Shown here one piece after another: positions 51,787-59,948 of a stretch of 64,000 nucleotides of DNA. The translations under genes and the position numbers were made by a program. Source of the stretch: Palleronia sediminis (GTDB lineage Bacteria > Pseudomonadota > Alphaproteobacteria > Rhodobacterales > Rhodobacteraceae); NCBI RefSeq assembly GCF_004358695.1, contig NZ_SNAA01000002.1, positions 227,426 to 291,425 of the forward strand, written 5' to 3'. Numbering within the stretch: the first letter of the stretch is position 1; every line of letters starts with the position of its first letter. The notes beneath the pieces were generated by a model, which had not been told where the DNA came from, ran no database searches, and saw only the letters and a list, made by a program, of their open reading frames with translations.

Positions 51787-52725
51787 ATGTCGATCCTGTC
51801 CTTTACCCGCCCGGATAAACGCCGCGCGCAGACCGCCCCGCGCGGCGATATCGCGCGGTTCCTCGATGGCGCCTCGATCGAGGTCATGCCCCGCACCGCC
51901 GAAAAGGTCGCGGATTTCCGGACGCTGTTCGCGCCGGGCACGCGCATCTACATCGCCCATATCGACGGCACCCCCATCGAGGACATGGTGGCCACGGCCG
52001 CCCGGCTGCGCCGCGATGGGTTCGAGCCGATGCCCCATTTCCCCGCCCGCATCATCCCCGACCGCGCCACGCTCGCGGACTGGATTGCGCGCTATCGCGG
52101 CGAGGCGGACGTCTCGCAGGGGCTGATCCTCGCCGGCGGCGTGTCCGCGCCGCGCGGTGCCTACGACAATTCGATGGAGCTGCTCGAAACGGGGCTGTTC
52201 GACGCGGCGGGGTTCACCCGGCTCCATGTCGCGGGCCATCCCGAGGGCAACCGCGACATCGACCTCGACGGGACCGACGCGAACGTGTCGCGCGCGCTGG
52301 CCTGGAAACAGGCCTTTTCGGAACGCACCGACGCGCGCATGGCCATCGCCACGCAGTTCTGTTTCGAGGCGGCGCCCGTCATCGCCTGGGGCGACGCGCT
52401 AAGGGCGAACGGGATCGACCTGCCCGTGCACATCGGTATCGCCGGCCCCGCCAAGCTGCAGACGATGCTGAAATTCGCCATCGCCTGCGGGGTCGGCCCG
52501 TCGCTGCGCGTGCTTCAGAAACGCGCACTGGACGTCACGCGGCTGGTCATGCCCTATGCGCCCGACGACATGCTGGCGGAACTTGCCGCGCACAAGGCGT
52601 CCCATCCTCAATTCGCGGTCGAGGCCGCGCATATCTTTCCCCTCGGGGGCATTGGAAAGGCGGCCGAATGGCTTTCGACACACAGAAACGGCAGCGCACC
52701 GACGCAGGCGGCCGGGGCGACATGA
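51787..52725 (+). CDS. metF: Methylenetetrahydrofolate reductase-like protein
   Basis: The enzyme reduces 5,10-methylene-THF to 5-methyl-THF, the methyl donor for methionine. The 312-aa barrel protein starts at the ATG at 51787, which follows GGAGG; a GTG 36 bp upstream lacks a ribosome site. Seen motifs include RIYIAHIDGTPIEDMVATAARLRRDGFEPMPHFPAR (substrate strand region), GGVSAPRGAYDNSMELLETGLF and HVAGHPEGNRD. FAD binding is expected. The stop overlaps the next ATG (ATGA). The following methyltransferase gene supports the folate role. Confidence 0.8.
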   Translation: MSILSFTRPDKRRAQTAPRGDIARFLDGASIEVMPRTAEKVADFRTLFAPGTRIYIAHIDGTPIEDMVATAARLRRDGFEPMPHFPARIIPDRATLADWIARYRGEADVSQGLILAGGVSAPRGAYDNSMELLETGLFDAAGFTRLHVAGHPEGNRDIDLDGTDANVSRALAWKQAFSERTDARMAIATQFCFEAAPVIAWGDALRANGIDLPVHIGIAGPAKLQTMLKFAIACGVGPSLRVLQKRALDVTRLVMPYAPDDMLAELAAHKASHPQFAVEAAHIFPLGGIGKAAEWLSTHRNGSAPTQAAGAT

Positions 52726-53378
52726 CCTCGGCGCTTCTCTTCGATCTGGACGGGACGATGATCCATTCGGACCCGATCCACGCCGATATCTTCATCGGCC
52801 TCTTCGCCGAGCGCGGCCTGACCATCGACGAGGGCTATTACGCCGAGAACATCCAGGGACGGATGAACGAGGATCTCTTTGCCGAGGTGTTCCCCGACGA
52901 GGACGCGCAGGCGCTCTCCATCGAAAAGGAACGCCGCTTTCGCGAGCGGCTGAACGAGGCGGGCCCCGTCGCCGGACTGCCCGCCCTGCTCGACCGCGCC
53001 GAAGCCGCCGGCTGGGGCAAGGCCTGCGTGACCAATGCCCCGCGCGTCAATGCCGAGGCCATGCTGGGCGCGCTGGGCATCGCGGACCGCTTCGACGAGA
53101 TCGTGATCGCGGATGAGCTTGCCCGCGGCAAGCCCGACCCCCTGCCCTATCTCACCGCGATGGAGCGGCTGGGCGTCGCGGCCGGGAACTGCCTTGCCTT
53201 CGAGGACAGCCGCCTCGGCATCCGCGCGGCCACCGCCGCCGGTGCCGTGACCATCGGGATGCGCACCCTGCTCGACGATGCGGCCCTGCGCGACGCGGGC
53301 GCCGCCGCGAGCATCGCGGATTTCGACGACCCCGCGCTCAGCCCCTTTCTCGACAGACTGGAGACCACCGCCCGATGA
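52722..53378 (+). CDS. HAD-superfamily phosphatase (beta-phosphoglucomutase-like)
   Basis: The 218-aa protein has the HAD nucleophile motif LLFDLDGTMIHSDPIH at its start, VTNAPRVNAEAMLGALG, the lysine in LARGKPDPLPYLTAM and the acidic motif AFEDSRLGIRAA. The helical cap type groups it with phosphoglycolate phosphatase and beta-phosphoglucomutase relatives. The start at 52722 overlaps metF by four bases and its end overlaps the next gene by four. The substrate is unknown; tight coupling suggests a linked task such as removal of a damaged or toxic phosphate ester. Confidence 0.75.
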   Translation: MTSALLFDLDGTMIHSDPIHADIFIGLFAERGLTIDEGYYAENIQGRMNEDLFAEVFPDEDAQALSIEKERRFRERLNEAGPVAGLPALLDRAEAAGWGKACVTNAPRVNAEAMLGALGIADRFDEIVIADELARGKPDPLPYLTAMERLGVAAGNCLAFEDSRLGIRAATAAGAVTIGMRTLLDDAALRDAGAAASIADFDDPALSPFLDRLETTAR

Positions 53379-54331
53379 CCCGCACCGTCCTGGAATCGAA
53401 GTCGAAAACCGTCACCATCGGCTTCGACGAGCCTTTCTGCGTCATCGGAGAGCGCATCAACCCGACCGGCCGCAAGAAGCTCGCCGCCGAGCTCGAGGCG
53501 GGGGATTTCTCGACCGTCGAGACCGACGCGCTGTTGCAGGTCGCCTGCGGGGCGATGGTGCTCGATGTGAATGCGGGCGTGGTCTACAACTCCAACCCCA
53601 ACCCCAACGAGACCGAACCGCCGCTGATGCGGAAGGTGATCGAGCTGGTGCAGGGGCTGGTGGACGTGCCGCTCTGCATCGACAGCTCGGTGCCCGCGGC
53701 GCTCGAGGCGGGGCTGGCCGCGGCCGAGGGCCGCCCGCTGCTCAATTCGGTAACGGGCGAGGAAGACCGGCTGGAGCTCGTGCTGCCGCTGGTGAAGAAA
53801 TACAACGTGCCCGTGGTGGCGATCTCGAACGACGATACCGGCATCAGCGAGGATCCCGACGTGCGGTTCGCCGTCGCGAAGAAGATCGTCGAGCGCGCCG
53901 CAGATTTCGGCATCCCCGCCCATGATATCGTCGTCGATCCGTTGGTCATGCCCGTGGGCGCCATGGCCACCGCCGGGCGCCAGGTTTTTACCCTCGTGCG
54001 CCGCCTGCGCGACGAGCTCGGCGTAAATACGACCTGCGGGGCCTCGAACATCTCGTTCGGCCTGCCGCATCGGCACGGGATCAACGCCGCCTTCCTGCCG
54101 ATGGCGATCGGGGCCGGCATGACCAGTGCCATCATGAACCCGATCCGCGCCGTCGAGATGGAGGCGATCCGCGCCGCCAATTTCCTCATGAACCACGACC
54201 CCAACGGGGCGGAATGGATCCGGTTCTCGCGCGTGCTCGAGGCGGTCGAGGCGGGCCAGGATTTCGCCGAGGCCTCGCAGGCGACCGCGGCCAGCGGCGG
54301 GCGCGGCGGACGCCGCCGCCGGAAATCGTAA
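53375..54331 (+). CDS. Methyltetrahydrofolate:corrinoid methyltransferase (pterin-binding protein)
   Basis: The 318-aa barrel protein binds methyl-THF and passes its methyl group to a cobalamin. It carries the pterin-binding family blocks CVIGERINPTGRKKLA near residue 22, LDVNAGVVYNSNPNPNE, LCIDSSVPAALEAG, LLNSVTGEEDR, VVDPLVMPVGA and TTCGASNISFGLPHR. It corresponds to the folate domain of MetH as a separate protein. A basic tail (GGRGGRRRRKS) is unusual. No homocysteine-binding or B12-binding domain is encoded nearby, so partners must be elsewhere. Confidence 0.88.
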   Translation: MTRTVLESKSKTVTIGFDEPFCVIGERINPTGRKKLAAELEAGDFSTVETDALLQVACGAMVLDVNAGVVYNSNPNPNETEPPLMRKVIELVQGLVDVPLCIDSSVPAALEAGLAAAEGRPLLNSVTGEEDRLELVLPLVKKYNVPVVAISNDDTGISEDPDVRFAVAKKIVERAADFGIPAHDIVVDPLVMPVGAMATAGRQVFTLVRRLRDELGVNTTCGASNISFGLPHRHGINAAFLPMAIGAGMTSAIMNPIRAVEMEAIRAANFLMNHDPNGAEWIRFSRVLEAVEAGQDFAEASQATAASGGRGGRRRRKS

Positions 54332-54366
54332 CGGTTTGGCAACCCGCGCGTGGCATCAGGGGCGTC

Positions 54367-54594
54367 ATGGAGAAGATGACGCAGGCCCACAAGGACCGTT
54401 GGCTGCAGGCGATCTTTTCCGCCAAGACCGTGGAACGGGGTGGGGTCGTACGACGCTCCGTCGCCTGGGTCGAGCGGGAGATCGGCAGCGAAATGCTGAT
54501 CGCCGAGGTTCGGCGACGCGGGTTCCACATGCTGGAAACCGGCGGGCAGTACCTGATCGTATGCAATCGCGGTCAGGTGCGGATGATTTGCTGA
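54367..54594 (+). CDS. Conserved 75-aa protein of unknown function
   Basis: The short protein reads MEKMTQAHKDRWLQAIFSAK and continues with VRRSVAWVEREIGSEMLIAEVRRRGFH, ending in VCNRGQVRMIC. Similar Rhodobacteraceae proteins are often labelled N-(5'-phosphoribosyl)anthranilate isomerase, but it is far too short for a TIM barrel and the label is surely wrong. It may be a small regulator or adaptor: the central part could form a helix-turn-helix-like unit. It lies 35 bp after the methyltransferase gene and before the twin palindromes. Confidence 0.65.
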   Translation: MEKMTQAHKDRWLQAIFSAKTVERGGVVRRSVAWVEREIGSEMLIAEVRRRGFHMLETGGQYLIVCNRGQVRMIC

Positions 54595-54595
54595 G

Positions 54596-54642
54596 ACGAA
54601 TTCTCGACGAGAATTCGTTCTACGATTATTCGAAGAATAATC
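54596..54642 (+). promoter_or_regulatory. Twin perfect palindromes before the corrinoid-activation gene
   Basis: Palindrome 1 has 11-bp arms ACGAATTCTCG and CGAGAATTCGT about one base (54596-54618). Palindrome 2 has 8-bp arms GATTATTC and GAATAATC about three bases (54624-54642). They fill most of the 66-bp gap before the gene at 54661 and are much richer in A/T than the surroundings. They could be operator sites or a pair of RNA stem-loops. Confidence 0.65.
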
Positions 54643-54660
54643 AAGGAAAGGGATAAGCGA

Positions 54661-56685
54661 ATGTCGGAAAAAGATCCCCTCGTCGTCTTCATGCCCTCCG
54701 GCAAGCGGGGGCGCGTCCCCAAAGGCACGCCGGTGCTCAGCGCCGCGCGTCGCCTGGGCGTCGATCTCGATTCGGTCTGCGGCGGGCGCGGCATCTGTTC
54801 CAAATGCCAGGTCTCCTTCGGCCCCGGCTCCTATCCCAAGCTCGGGCTCACCGTCGCCGAGGACGCGCTTTCGCCCTGGAACGCGGTCGAGGCCCGGTAT
54901 GACGAGAAACGCGGGCTCAAGCCCGGCCGCCGGCTCGGCTGCCAAGCCGAGATTCTCGCCGATGTCGTGCTCGACGTCCCCCCCGAAAGCCAGGTTCACC
55001 GCCAGGTCGTGCGCAAGGCCGCCACGCTGCGCGACATCCGTATGGACCCGGCCACGCGGCTCTATTTCGTCGAGGTGGACGCGCCCGACATGCACGAGCC
55101 CTCGGGCGATCTCGAACGGCTCAACCGTGCGCTGGCCGCCCAGTGGCAGATCGGCCCGGTCGAGGCGCCGCTGTCGCTGCTGCGCCGGCTGCAACCGGTC
55201 CTGCGCAAGGGCGGGTTCCAGATCACCGTGGCCGTCCATCACGCCCATCGTGGGCCCGCCCGGCTGATCGACCTCTGGCCGGGGCTCTACGAGGGCGGGC
55301 TCTACGGGCTCGCCATCGATCTCGGCTCGACCACCGTCGCGGCCCATCTCTGCGACCTCGTCACCGGCGCCGTGATCGAGAGCGCGGGCATCATGAACCC
55401 GCAGATCCGCTTCGGCGAGGATTTGATGAGCCGCGTGAGCTATTCGATGATGAATCCCGGCGGCGATGTCGAGATGACCGCGGCCGTGCGCGGCGCCATG
55501 GACGCGCTGGCCGGAGAGATCGCGGCCACCGCCGGGATCGACCCCCGCGCCGTGGTCGAGGCCGTCATCGTCTGCAACCCGGTCATGCACCATTTGCTTC
55601 TGGGCATCGACCCGGTCGAGCTGGGCCAGGCGCCATTTGCGCTGGCGACCTCGGGGGCGATGGATCTCGCCTGTTCCGAGCTCGACCTGACCCGGATGAA
55701 CCCGGCCGGGCGGCTTTACCTGCTGCCCTGCATCGCGGGCCATGTCGGCGCGGATGCCGCGGCCGTTGCGCTCAGCGAAGCACCGGGTGAGCAGGACGAG
55801 CTGACGCTGATCGTCGATGTCGGCACCAATGCCGAGATCCTGCTGGGCGACCGGCAGGGCGTGCTCGCCTGCTCCTCGCCCACCGGCCCGGCTTTCGAAG
55901 GGGCGCAGATCTCGTCGGGGCAGCGCGCCGCGCCCGGCGCCATCGAGGCCGTGCGCATCGACCCCGTGACCAAGATCCCGCGCTTCCGCGTCATCGGCTG
56001 CGACGCCTGGTCGGACGAGCCCGGATTCGACGCCGCGATCACCGGGATCTGCGGCTCGGGCATCATCGAGGCGCTGGCCGAAATGCGGATGGCGGGCATC
56101 CTCGATCCGTCCGGGCTGATCGGCTCGGCCGAGCAGGTGGGCAGCGATCGCCTCCGCCCCGAGGGGCGCACGCAGGCCTATGTCCTCCACGAGGACGAGG
56201 ATCGCACGATCACCGTCACGCAGGGCGATATCCGTGCGATCCAGCTGGCCAAATCCGCGCTTTACGCGGGTGCGCGGCTGTTGATGGATACGCGCGGCGC
56301 CGACAAGGTCGACCGGGTCGTGCTGGCGGGGGCCTTCGGCGCGCATATCTCGCCGCTGCATGCGATGGTGCTGGGCATGATCCCCGATGTGCCGCTCGAT
56401 CATGTGACCTCGGCGGGCAACGCGGCGGGCACGGGCGCGCGGATCGCGCTGCTCAACCGGGCCGCGCGGGCCGAGATCGAGGCCACCGTGACCGGCATCC
56501 ACAAGATCGAGACCGCGATCGAGCCGCGTTTCCAGGAGCATTTCGTCGCCGCCAACGCCATGCCTCATGCCGTCGACCCCTTTCCCGAATTGCGAAAGAT
56601 CGTGTCGCTGCCGGATGTGTCCTTCAACCGCGGCGGCGACGGCGCGGACCGGACGCGGCGGCGGCGCAGCCGGGCCCCGTCTTGA
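54661..56685 (+). CDS. [2Fe-2S] ASKHA corrinoid-activation protein (RACo/RamA-like)
   Basis: The 674-aa protein has an N-terminal plant-type ferredoxin domain: C40, C46 and C49 in VCGGRGICSKC, plus C94. A linker follows, then the large ASKHA ATPase domain of the RACo family, starting YGLAIDLGSTTVAAHL near 217, with LIVDVGTNAEI and LAGAFGAHISPLHAM further on. Such proteins use ATP to drive reduction of Co(II) to Co(I) in corrinoid proteins that have been oxidised. With the pterin-binding methyltransferase this points to a split B12-dependent methionine synthase whose reactivation is done by a separate protein. A basic tail (RTRRRRSRAPS) is also present here. Confidence 0.87.
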   Translation: MSEKDPLVVFMPSGKRGRVPKGTPVLSAARRLGVDLDSVCGGRGICSKCQVSFGPGSYPKLGLTVAEDALSPWNAVEARYDEKRGLKPGRRLGCQAEILADVVLDVPPESQVHRQVVRKAATLRDIRMDPATRLYFVEVDAPDMHEPSGDLERLNRALAAQWQIGPVEAPLSLLRRLQPVLRKGGFQITVAVHHAHRGPARLIDLWPGLYEGGLYGLAIDLGSTTVAAHLCDLVTGAVIESAGIMNPQIRFGEDLMSRVSYSMMNPGGDVEMTAAVRGAMDALAGEIAATAGIDPRAVVEAVIVCNPVMHHLLLGIDPVELGQAPFALATSGAMDLACSELDLTRMNPAGRLYLLPCIAGHVGADAAAVALSEAPGEQDELTLIVDVGTNAEILLGDRQGVLACSSPTGPAFEGAQISSGQRAAPGAIEAVRIDPVTKIPRFRVIGCDAWSDEPGFDAAITGICGSGIIEALAEMRMAGILDPSGLIGSAEQVGSDRLRPEGRTQAYVLHEDEDRTITVTQGDIRAIQLAKSALYAGARLLMDTRGADKVDRVVLAGAFGAHISPLHAMVLGMIPDVPLDHVTSAGNAAGTGARIALLNRAARAEIEATVTGIHKIETAIEPRFQEHFVAANAMPHAVDPFPELRKIVSLPDVSFNRGGDGADRTRRRRSRAPS

Positions 56686-56740
56686 GACCGGGGCCCGGAA
56701 CCCCTAGGTTAGGGCAGCCACGCAACGAGGATCCCGCGCC

Positions 56741-57118
56741 ATGTTCGCCATACCCGGAAAGCAGGCCGTTACCCTGACCGAGGCCGCCCGCCGCCAGATC
56801 CTGCGCCTGATGGAGCGTGAGGGGCATCAGGGCCTGCGCATCGGCGTGAAAAAGGGCGGCTGCGCCGGAATGGAATACACCATGGCCTATGTCGACGAGA
56901 TCGACCCCCATGACGAGGTGGTCGAACAGGACGGGGCGCGGGTGATGATCGCCCCGATGGCGCAGATGTTCCTCTTCGGGACCGAGATCGATTACGAGAC
57001 CTCGCTGCTGGAATCCGCCTTCCGTTTTCGCAACCCGAATGTGACCGATGCATGTGGCTGCGGGGAATCGATCAAGTTCAAGGACATGGAAGAGCTGGCA
57101 GCCGAGCGCGAGGGATAA
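56741..57118 (+). CDS. sufA: Iron-sulfur cluster assembly A-type protein (SufA/IscA)
   Basis: This A-type carrier holds Fe-S clusters for transfer to apoproteins. The 125-aa protein has the three conserved cysteines: C41 in GGCAGMEY and C105/C107 in ACGCGES. It starts at the ATG at 56741, 55 bp after the corrinoid-activation gene, whose [2Fe-2S] domain it could help load. Other suf genes are not nearby. The Suf or Isc assignment is not certain from sequence. Confidence 0.88.
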   Translation: MFAIPGKQAVTLTEAARRQILRLMEREGHQGLRIGVKKGGCAGMEYTMAYVDEIDPHDEVVEQDGARVMIAPMAQMFLFGTEIDYETSLLESAFRFRNPNVTDACGCGESIKFKDMEELAAEREG

Positions 57119-57139
57119 GGCCTGACGGGCGCCTTTCCC

Positions 57140-57262
57140 TCACGCCTCCGACGATCCGCCCGCCTGCCCGAGAATGGGCGCGCGCTGAATCGCCGCGATC
57201 ACCTGCTCTGCCAGGCTCTCCGGTAAATCCGCATCACGGCATGCGCACAGCGTGGCAGTCAT
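57140..57262 (-). CDS. Possible 40-aa open frame downstream of ispG
   Basis: A short frame begins MTATLCACRDADLPESLAEQ and ends LGQAGGSSEA. It starts 18 bases past the ispG stop on the same strand, but no clear ribosome site is visible. The CxC near the start and following acidic helix could be the remnant of a longer metal-binding protein. Support is limited to reading-frame quality and position. Confidence 0.25.
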   Translation of the reverse strand: MTATLCACRDADLPESLAEQVIAAIQRAPILGQAGGSSEA

Positions 57263-57280
57263 CGCCACGCCGGTCGGCTC

Positions 57281-58420
57281 TTACTCGGCGGCCTCGACCT
57301 TTTCCGCAGCTTCGGTCTCGGCCTCGATCTCGGCCGCGCGTTTCTCGACCTGTTCGACGATATGGTCGATCATCTGGTCGTTCGACATCTTGTGGCTTTG
57401 CTTGCCGGCGAGATAGACCATGCCCGATCCGGCCCCGCCGCCGGTGAACCCCACATCGGTCATCAGCGCCTCGCCCGGCCCGTTCACCACGCAGCCGATG
57501 ATCGACAGGCTCATCGGCGTCTTGATATGCGACAACCGATCCTCGAGCGCCTCGACCGTCCTAATCACGTCGAACCCCTGCCGCGCGCAGGAGGGGCACG
57601 AGATGATGTTCACCCCGCGATGGCGCAGCCCCAGCCCCTTGAGGATCTCGTAGCCGACCTTGACCTCTTCGACCGGGTCGGCCGAAAGCGAGACGCGCAG
57701 CGTGTCGCCGATCCCCATCCACAGCAGGTTGCCCAGCCCGATCGCGCTCTTGATCGTGCCCGACATCAGGCCGCCGGCCTCGGTGATCCCGAGGTGAATC
57801 GGCGCGTCGGTCGCATCGGCAATGCCCTGGTAGGCGGCGGCCGACAGGAACACGTCCGACGCCTTCACGCTGATCTTGAACTCGTGAAAATCGTTGTCCT
57901 GCAGGATCTTGATGTGATCGAGCCCGGATTCGACCATCGCTTCGGGACAGGGCTCGCCGTATTTCTCGAGCAGGTCGCGTTCCAGCGACCCGGCATTGAC
58001 GCCGATGCGGATCGAACAGCCGTGATCTTTGGCCGCGCGGATGACCTCGCGCACGCGGGCGGCATCGCCGATATTGCCGGGGTTGATCCGCAGGCATCCC
58101 GCGCCGGCCTCGGCCGCCTCGATGGCGCGTTTGTAGTGAAAATGAATATCGGCCACGATGGGCACTGGGCTTTCGCGGCAGATCGTTTTCAGCGCGGTGG
58201 TCGCCTCGACATCGGGGCAGGAGACGCGGACGATATCGGCCCCCGCCTCGGCGCAGGCGGCGATCTGGTTCAGCGTCGCACGCGCATCGCCCGAGTCGGT
58301 ATTGGTCATGGTCTGGACCGAGATCGGGGCATCGCCCCCGACCGGGACGCGCCCCACCATGATCTGACGCGACTTGCGACGATAGATGTTCTTCCAGGGG
58401 CGAATGGCGTTCAGCGACAT
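57281..58420 (-). CDS. ispG: 4-hydroxy-3-methylbut-2-en-1-yl diphosphate synthase
   Basis: This [4Fe-4S] enzyme (GcpE) is the penultimate step of the MEP isoprenoid pathway. The 379-aa protein has an N-terminal barrel ([53 protein letters not shown]) and the cluster-binding cysteines in [12 protein letters not shown] and [12 protein letters not shown]. The C-terminal 30 residues are a Glu/Ala-rich tail without known role. It lies downstream of the rodZ-like gene on the same strand, 73 bp away. Confidence 0.96.
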   Translation of the reverse strand: MSLNAIRPWKNIYRRKSRQIMVGRVPVGGDAPISVQTMTNTDSGDARATLNQIAACAEAGADIVRVSCPDVEATTALKTICRESPVPIVADIHFHYKRAIEAAEAGAGCLRINPGNIGDAARVREVIRAAKDHGCSIRIGVNAGSLERDLLEKYGEPCPEAMVESGLDHIKILQDNDFHEFKISVKASDVFLSAAAYQGIADATDAPIHLGITEAGGLMSGTIKSAIGLGNLLWMGIGDTLRVSLSADPVEEVKVGYEILKGLGLRHRGVNIISCPSCARQGFDVIRTVEALEDRLSHIKTPMSLSIIGCVVNGPGEALMTDVGFTGGGAGSGMVYLAGKQSHKMSNDQMIDHIVEQVEKRAAEIEAETEAAEKVEAAE

Positions 58421-58493
58421 TGGGGGCTCCGGTCACGGTACAGGCGACAATCTAGGCGCTTGCGGCGGCGGTGCCAACCGGGGCGCGGCCGCG

Positions 58494-59819
58494 CTATTCG
58501 GTCTCGGGCGCGGCGGCGCCGGGCGCCTGCGGCGGGGTCGCGCGCAGCTCGGCCACCACGCGGGCCAGCGCGGTGTCCGCGGCGATATCGGCGACCTCGT
58601 AGCTCTGCGTCAGATCCTCGGCGGCCAGCGCAAGGTTCCCCGTCACCGCGCCGCGGCTGCCCGCGGGACCATAGGGCGTGCCATTGATCGAGAAATAGAT
58701 CGCCCCCGACTGACCCGTGCGCAGCGTCGCGGGCTCCTCGGTGCGGGGCAGGACAAAGCGGTCGCCCTCTTCCATGACCTTCTCGTAAAGCGTCGTGCCA
58801 TCGGCGGCGCGCACCCGCACCCACGAGGAATCGACGGCAAAGACGACGATCTCGGGCGAGTCGTCCGACACGACCTGCGGGCTCGCCCCGGCCAGCGTCA
58901 CATCCTCGTCGCGCGCCACGTCATTGCCGAGTGCGGGCGTGGCCAACGCCTCGGCCACGGCGGCATCGACCCCGCCGAGGGTGGGCTCGGGCTCGGCACC
59001 CGCAAGCGCGGTCGTCGCGCCGAAATCGGGCAGGCGGTCGGGCTGCGGCGCCTGGTCCGACAGCGCGCCGATCTCGCGCGGGTCGAGCTGGGCAATGGGC
59101 GCGTCGCGGGCCACCAACACCGGCACGTCGAGCGCCTGCGGGCGATAGAGCCGGTCGAACCCCTCGGAGGACAGCGTGGCCGACCCGGTCGCGGCATCCG
59201 GCGTCTCGACCGGTTCGGCCGAGCTGAGCGGATCGAGTTCGGCCACGATCTCGGGCGCCTGGTCCATCGGCACGACCTGCACCTTCTGCACCTCGTTCAG
59301 CACGGCAAAACCGCCATAGCCGATAACCCCGATCAGCGCGACGAGCACGGCCATCGACCCGATGGCCGCGGGCTCCACCCGGCTGAGAAAGCTCTCGGGC
59401 TTGAGCGCGAATCCCATGGCCTTTTCGCCGAACGGGTCGCGCGGCGCGGCCTCGCGCCGGCTGGCAACCGGGTCGGCCCGCTTGACCGACGCGGCCTGCG
59501 ACATGCCATGCGCCGTGGTAAAGCCGCTTTCGGCGCTGAACTTGCGAAAGGCCCAGTCGGGATCGAGATCGAGATAGCGCGCATAGGACCGCACATATCC
59601 GGCGATGAAACCGGGCGTCTCGAAGGCGGTCGGATCGCAATTCTCGATGGCGGCGATATAGGTCGCCTTGATCTTGAGGTCGCGCTGGATATCGAGAAGC
59701 GATTTGCCCAGTGTCGCACGTTCGCCGCGCATGACGTCGCCGAGACGCAGATCGTAATCGTCGAACCCCTTGAGGTCCTCGACCTGCTCCGCGTCCTGTT
59801 GGCGGAAACGCCCGATCAT
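58494..59819 (-). CDS. RodZ-like cell-shape protein with helix-turn-helix
   Basis: The 441-aa protein has a RodZ-type cytoplasmic HTH domain at about residues 25-95 (LRLGDVMRGERATLGKSLLDI, YIAAIENCDPTAFETPGFIAGYVRSYARYL) and a membrane span near 153-173 (AAIGSMAVLVALIGVIGYGG). A long acidic periplasmic linker follows, and a C-terminal DUF4115-like domain (FAVDSSWVRVRAADGTTLYEKVM). RodZ links MreB to the elongation machinery. The order rodZ-ispG is common in proteobacteria, supporting the call. Confidence 0.83.
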   Translation of the reverse strand: MIGRFRQQDAEQVEDLKGFDDYDLRLGDVMRGERATLGKSLLDIQRDLKIKATYIAAIENCDPTAFETPGFIAGYVRSYARYLDLDPDWAFRKFSAESGFTTAHGMSQAASVKRADPVASRREAAPRDPFGEKAMGFALKPESFLSRVEPAAIGSMAVLVALIGVIGYGGFAVLNEVQKVQVVPMDQAPEIVAELDPLSSAEPVETPDAATGSATLSSEGFDRLYRPQALDVPVLVARDAPIAQLDPREIGALSDQAPQPDRLPDFGATTALAGAEPEPTLGGVDAAVAEALATPALGNDVARDEDVTLAGASPQVVSDDSPEIVVFAVDSSWVRVRAADGTTLYEKVMEEGDRFVLPRTEEPATLRTGQSGAIYFSINGTPYGPAGSRGAVTGNLALAAEDLTQSYEVADIAADTALARVVAELRATPPQAPGAAAPETE

Positions 59820-59948
59820 GGCAAATCCCCTATGACTGCCCCGTGGTCACCTTAGCCCGGCCCGATAGATGGCGGTCCGGGACTCGGCAAGCCTTATTGA
59901 GCCAAGGATAGCACGCTCGCGGCCCGTGTGAATACCAGCATTTGTATG

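Noticed and set aside
54367-54594. Phosphoribosylanthranilate isomerase annotation for the 75-aa protein
   Set aside because: Far too short for the TIM-barrel enzyme and without its motifs.
53584-56568. A 994-codon open frame on the minus strand opposite the methyltransferase and corrinoid activator genes
   Set aside because: It is a high-GC antisense shadow: Arg/Gly/His-rich composition, no domain motifs and no ribosome site, while the plus-strand genes have clear families.
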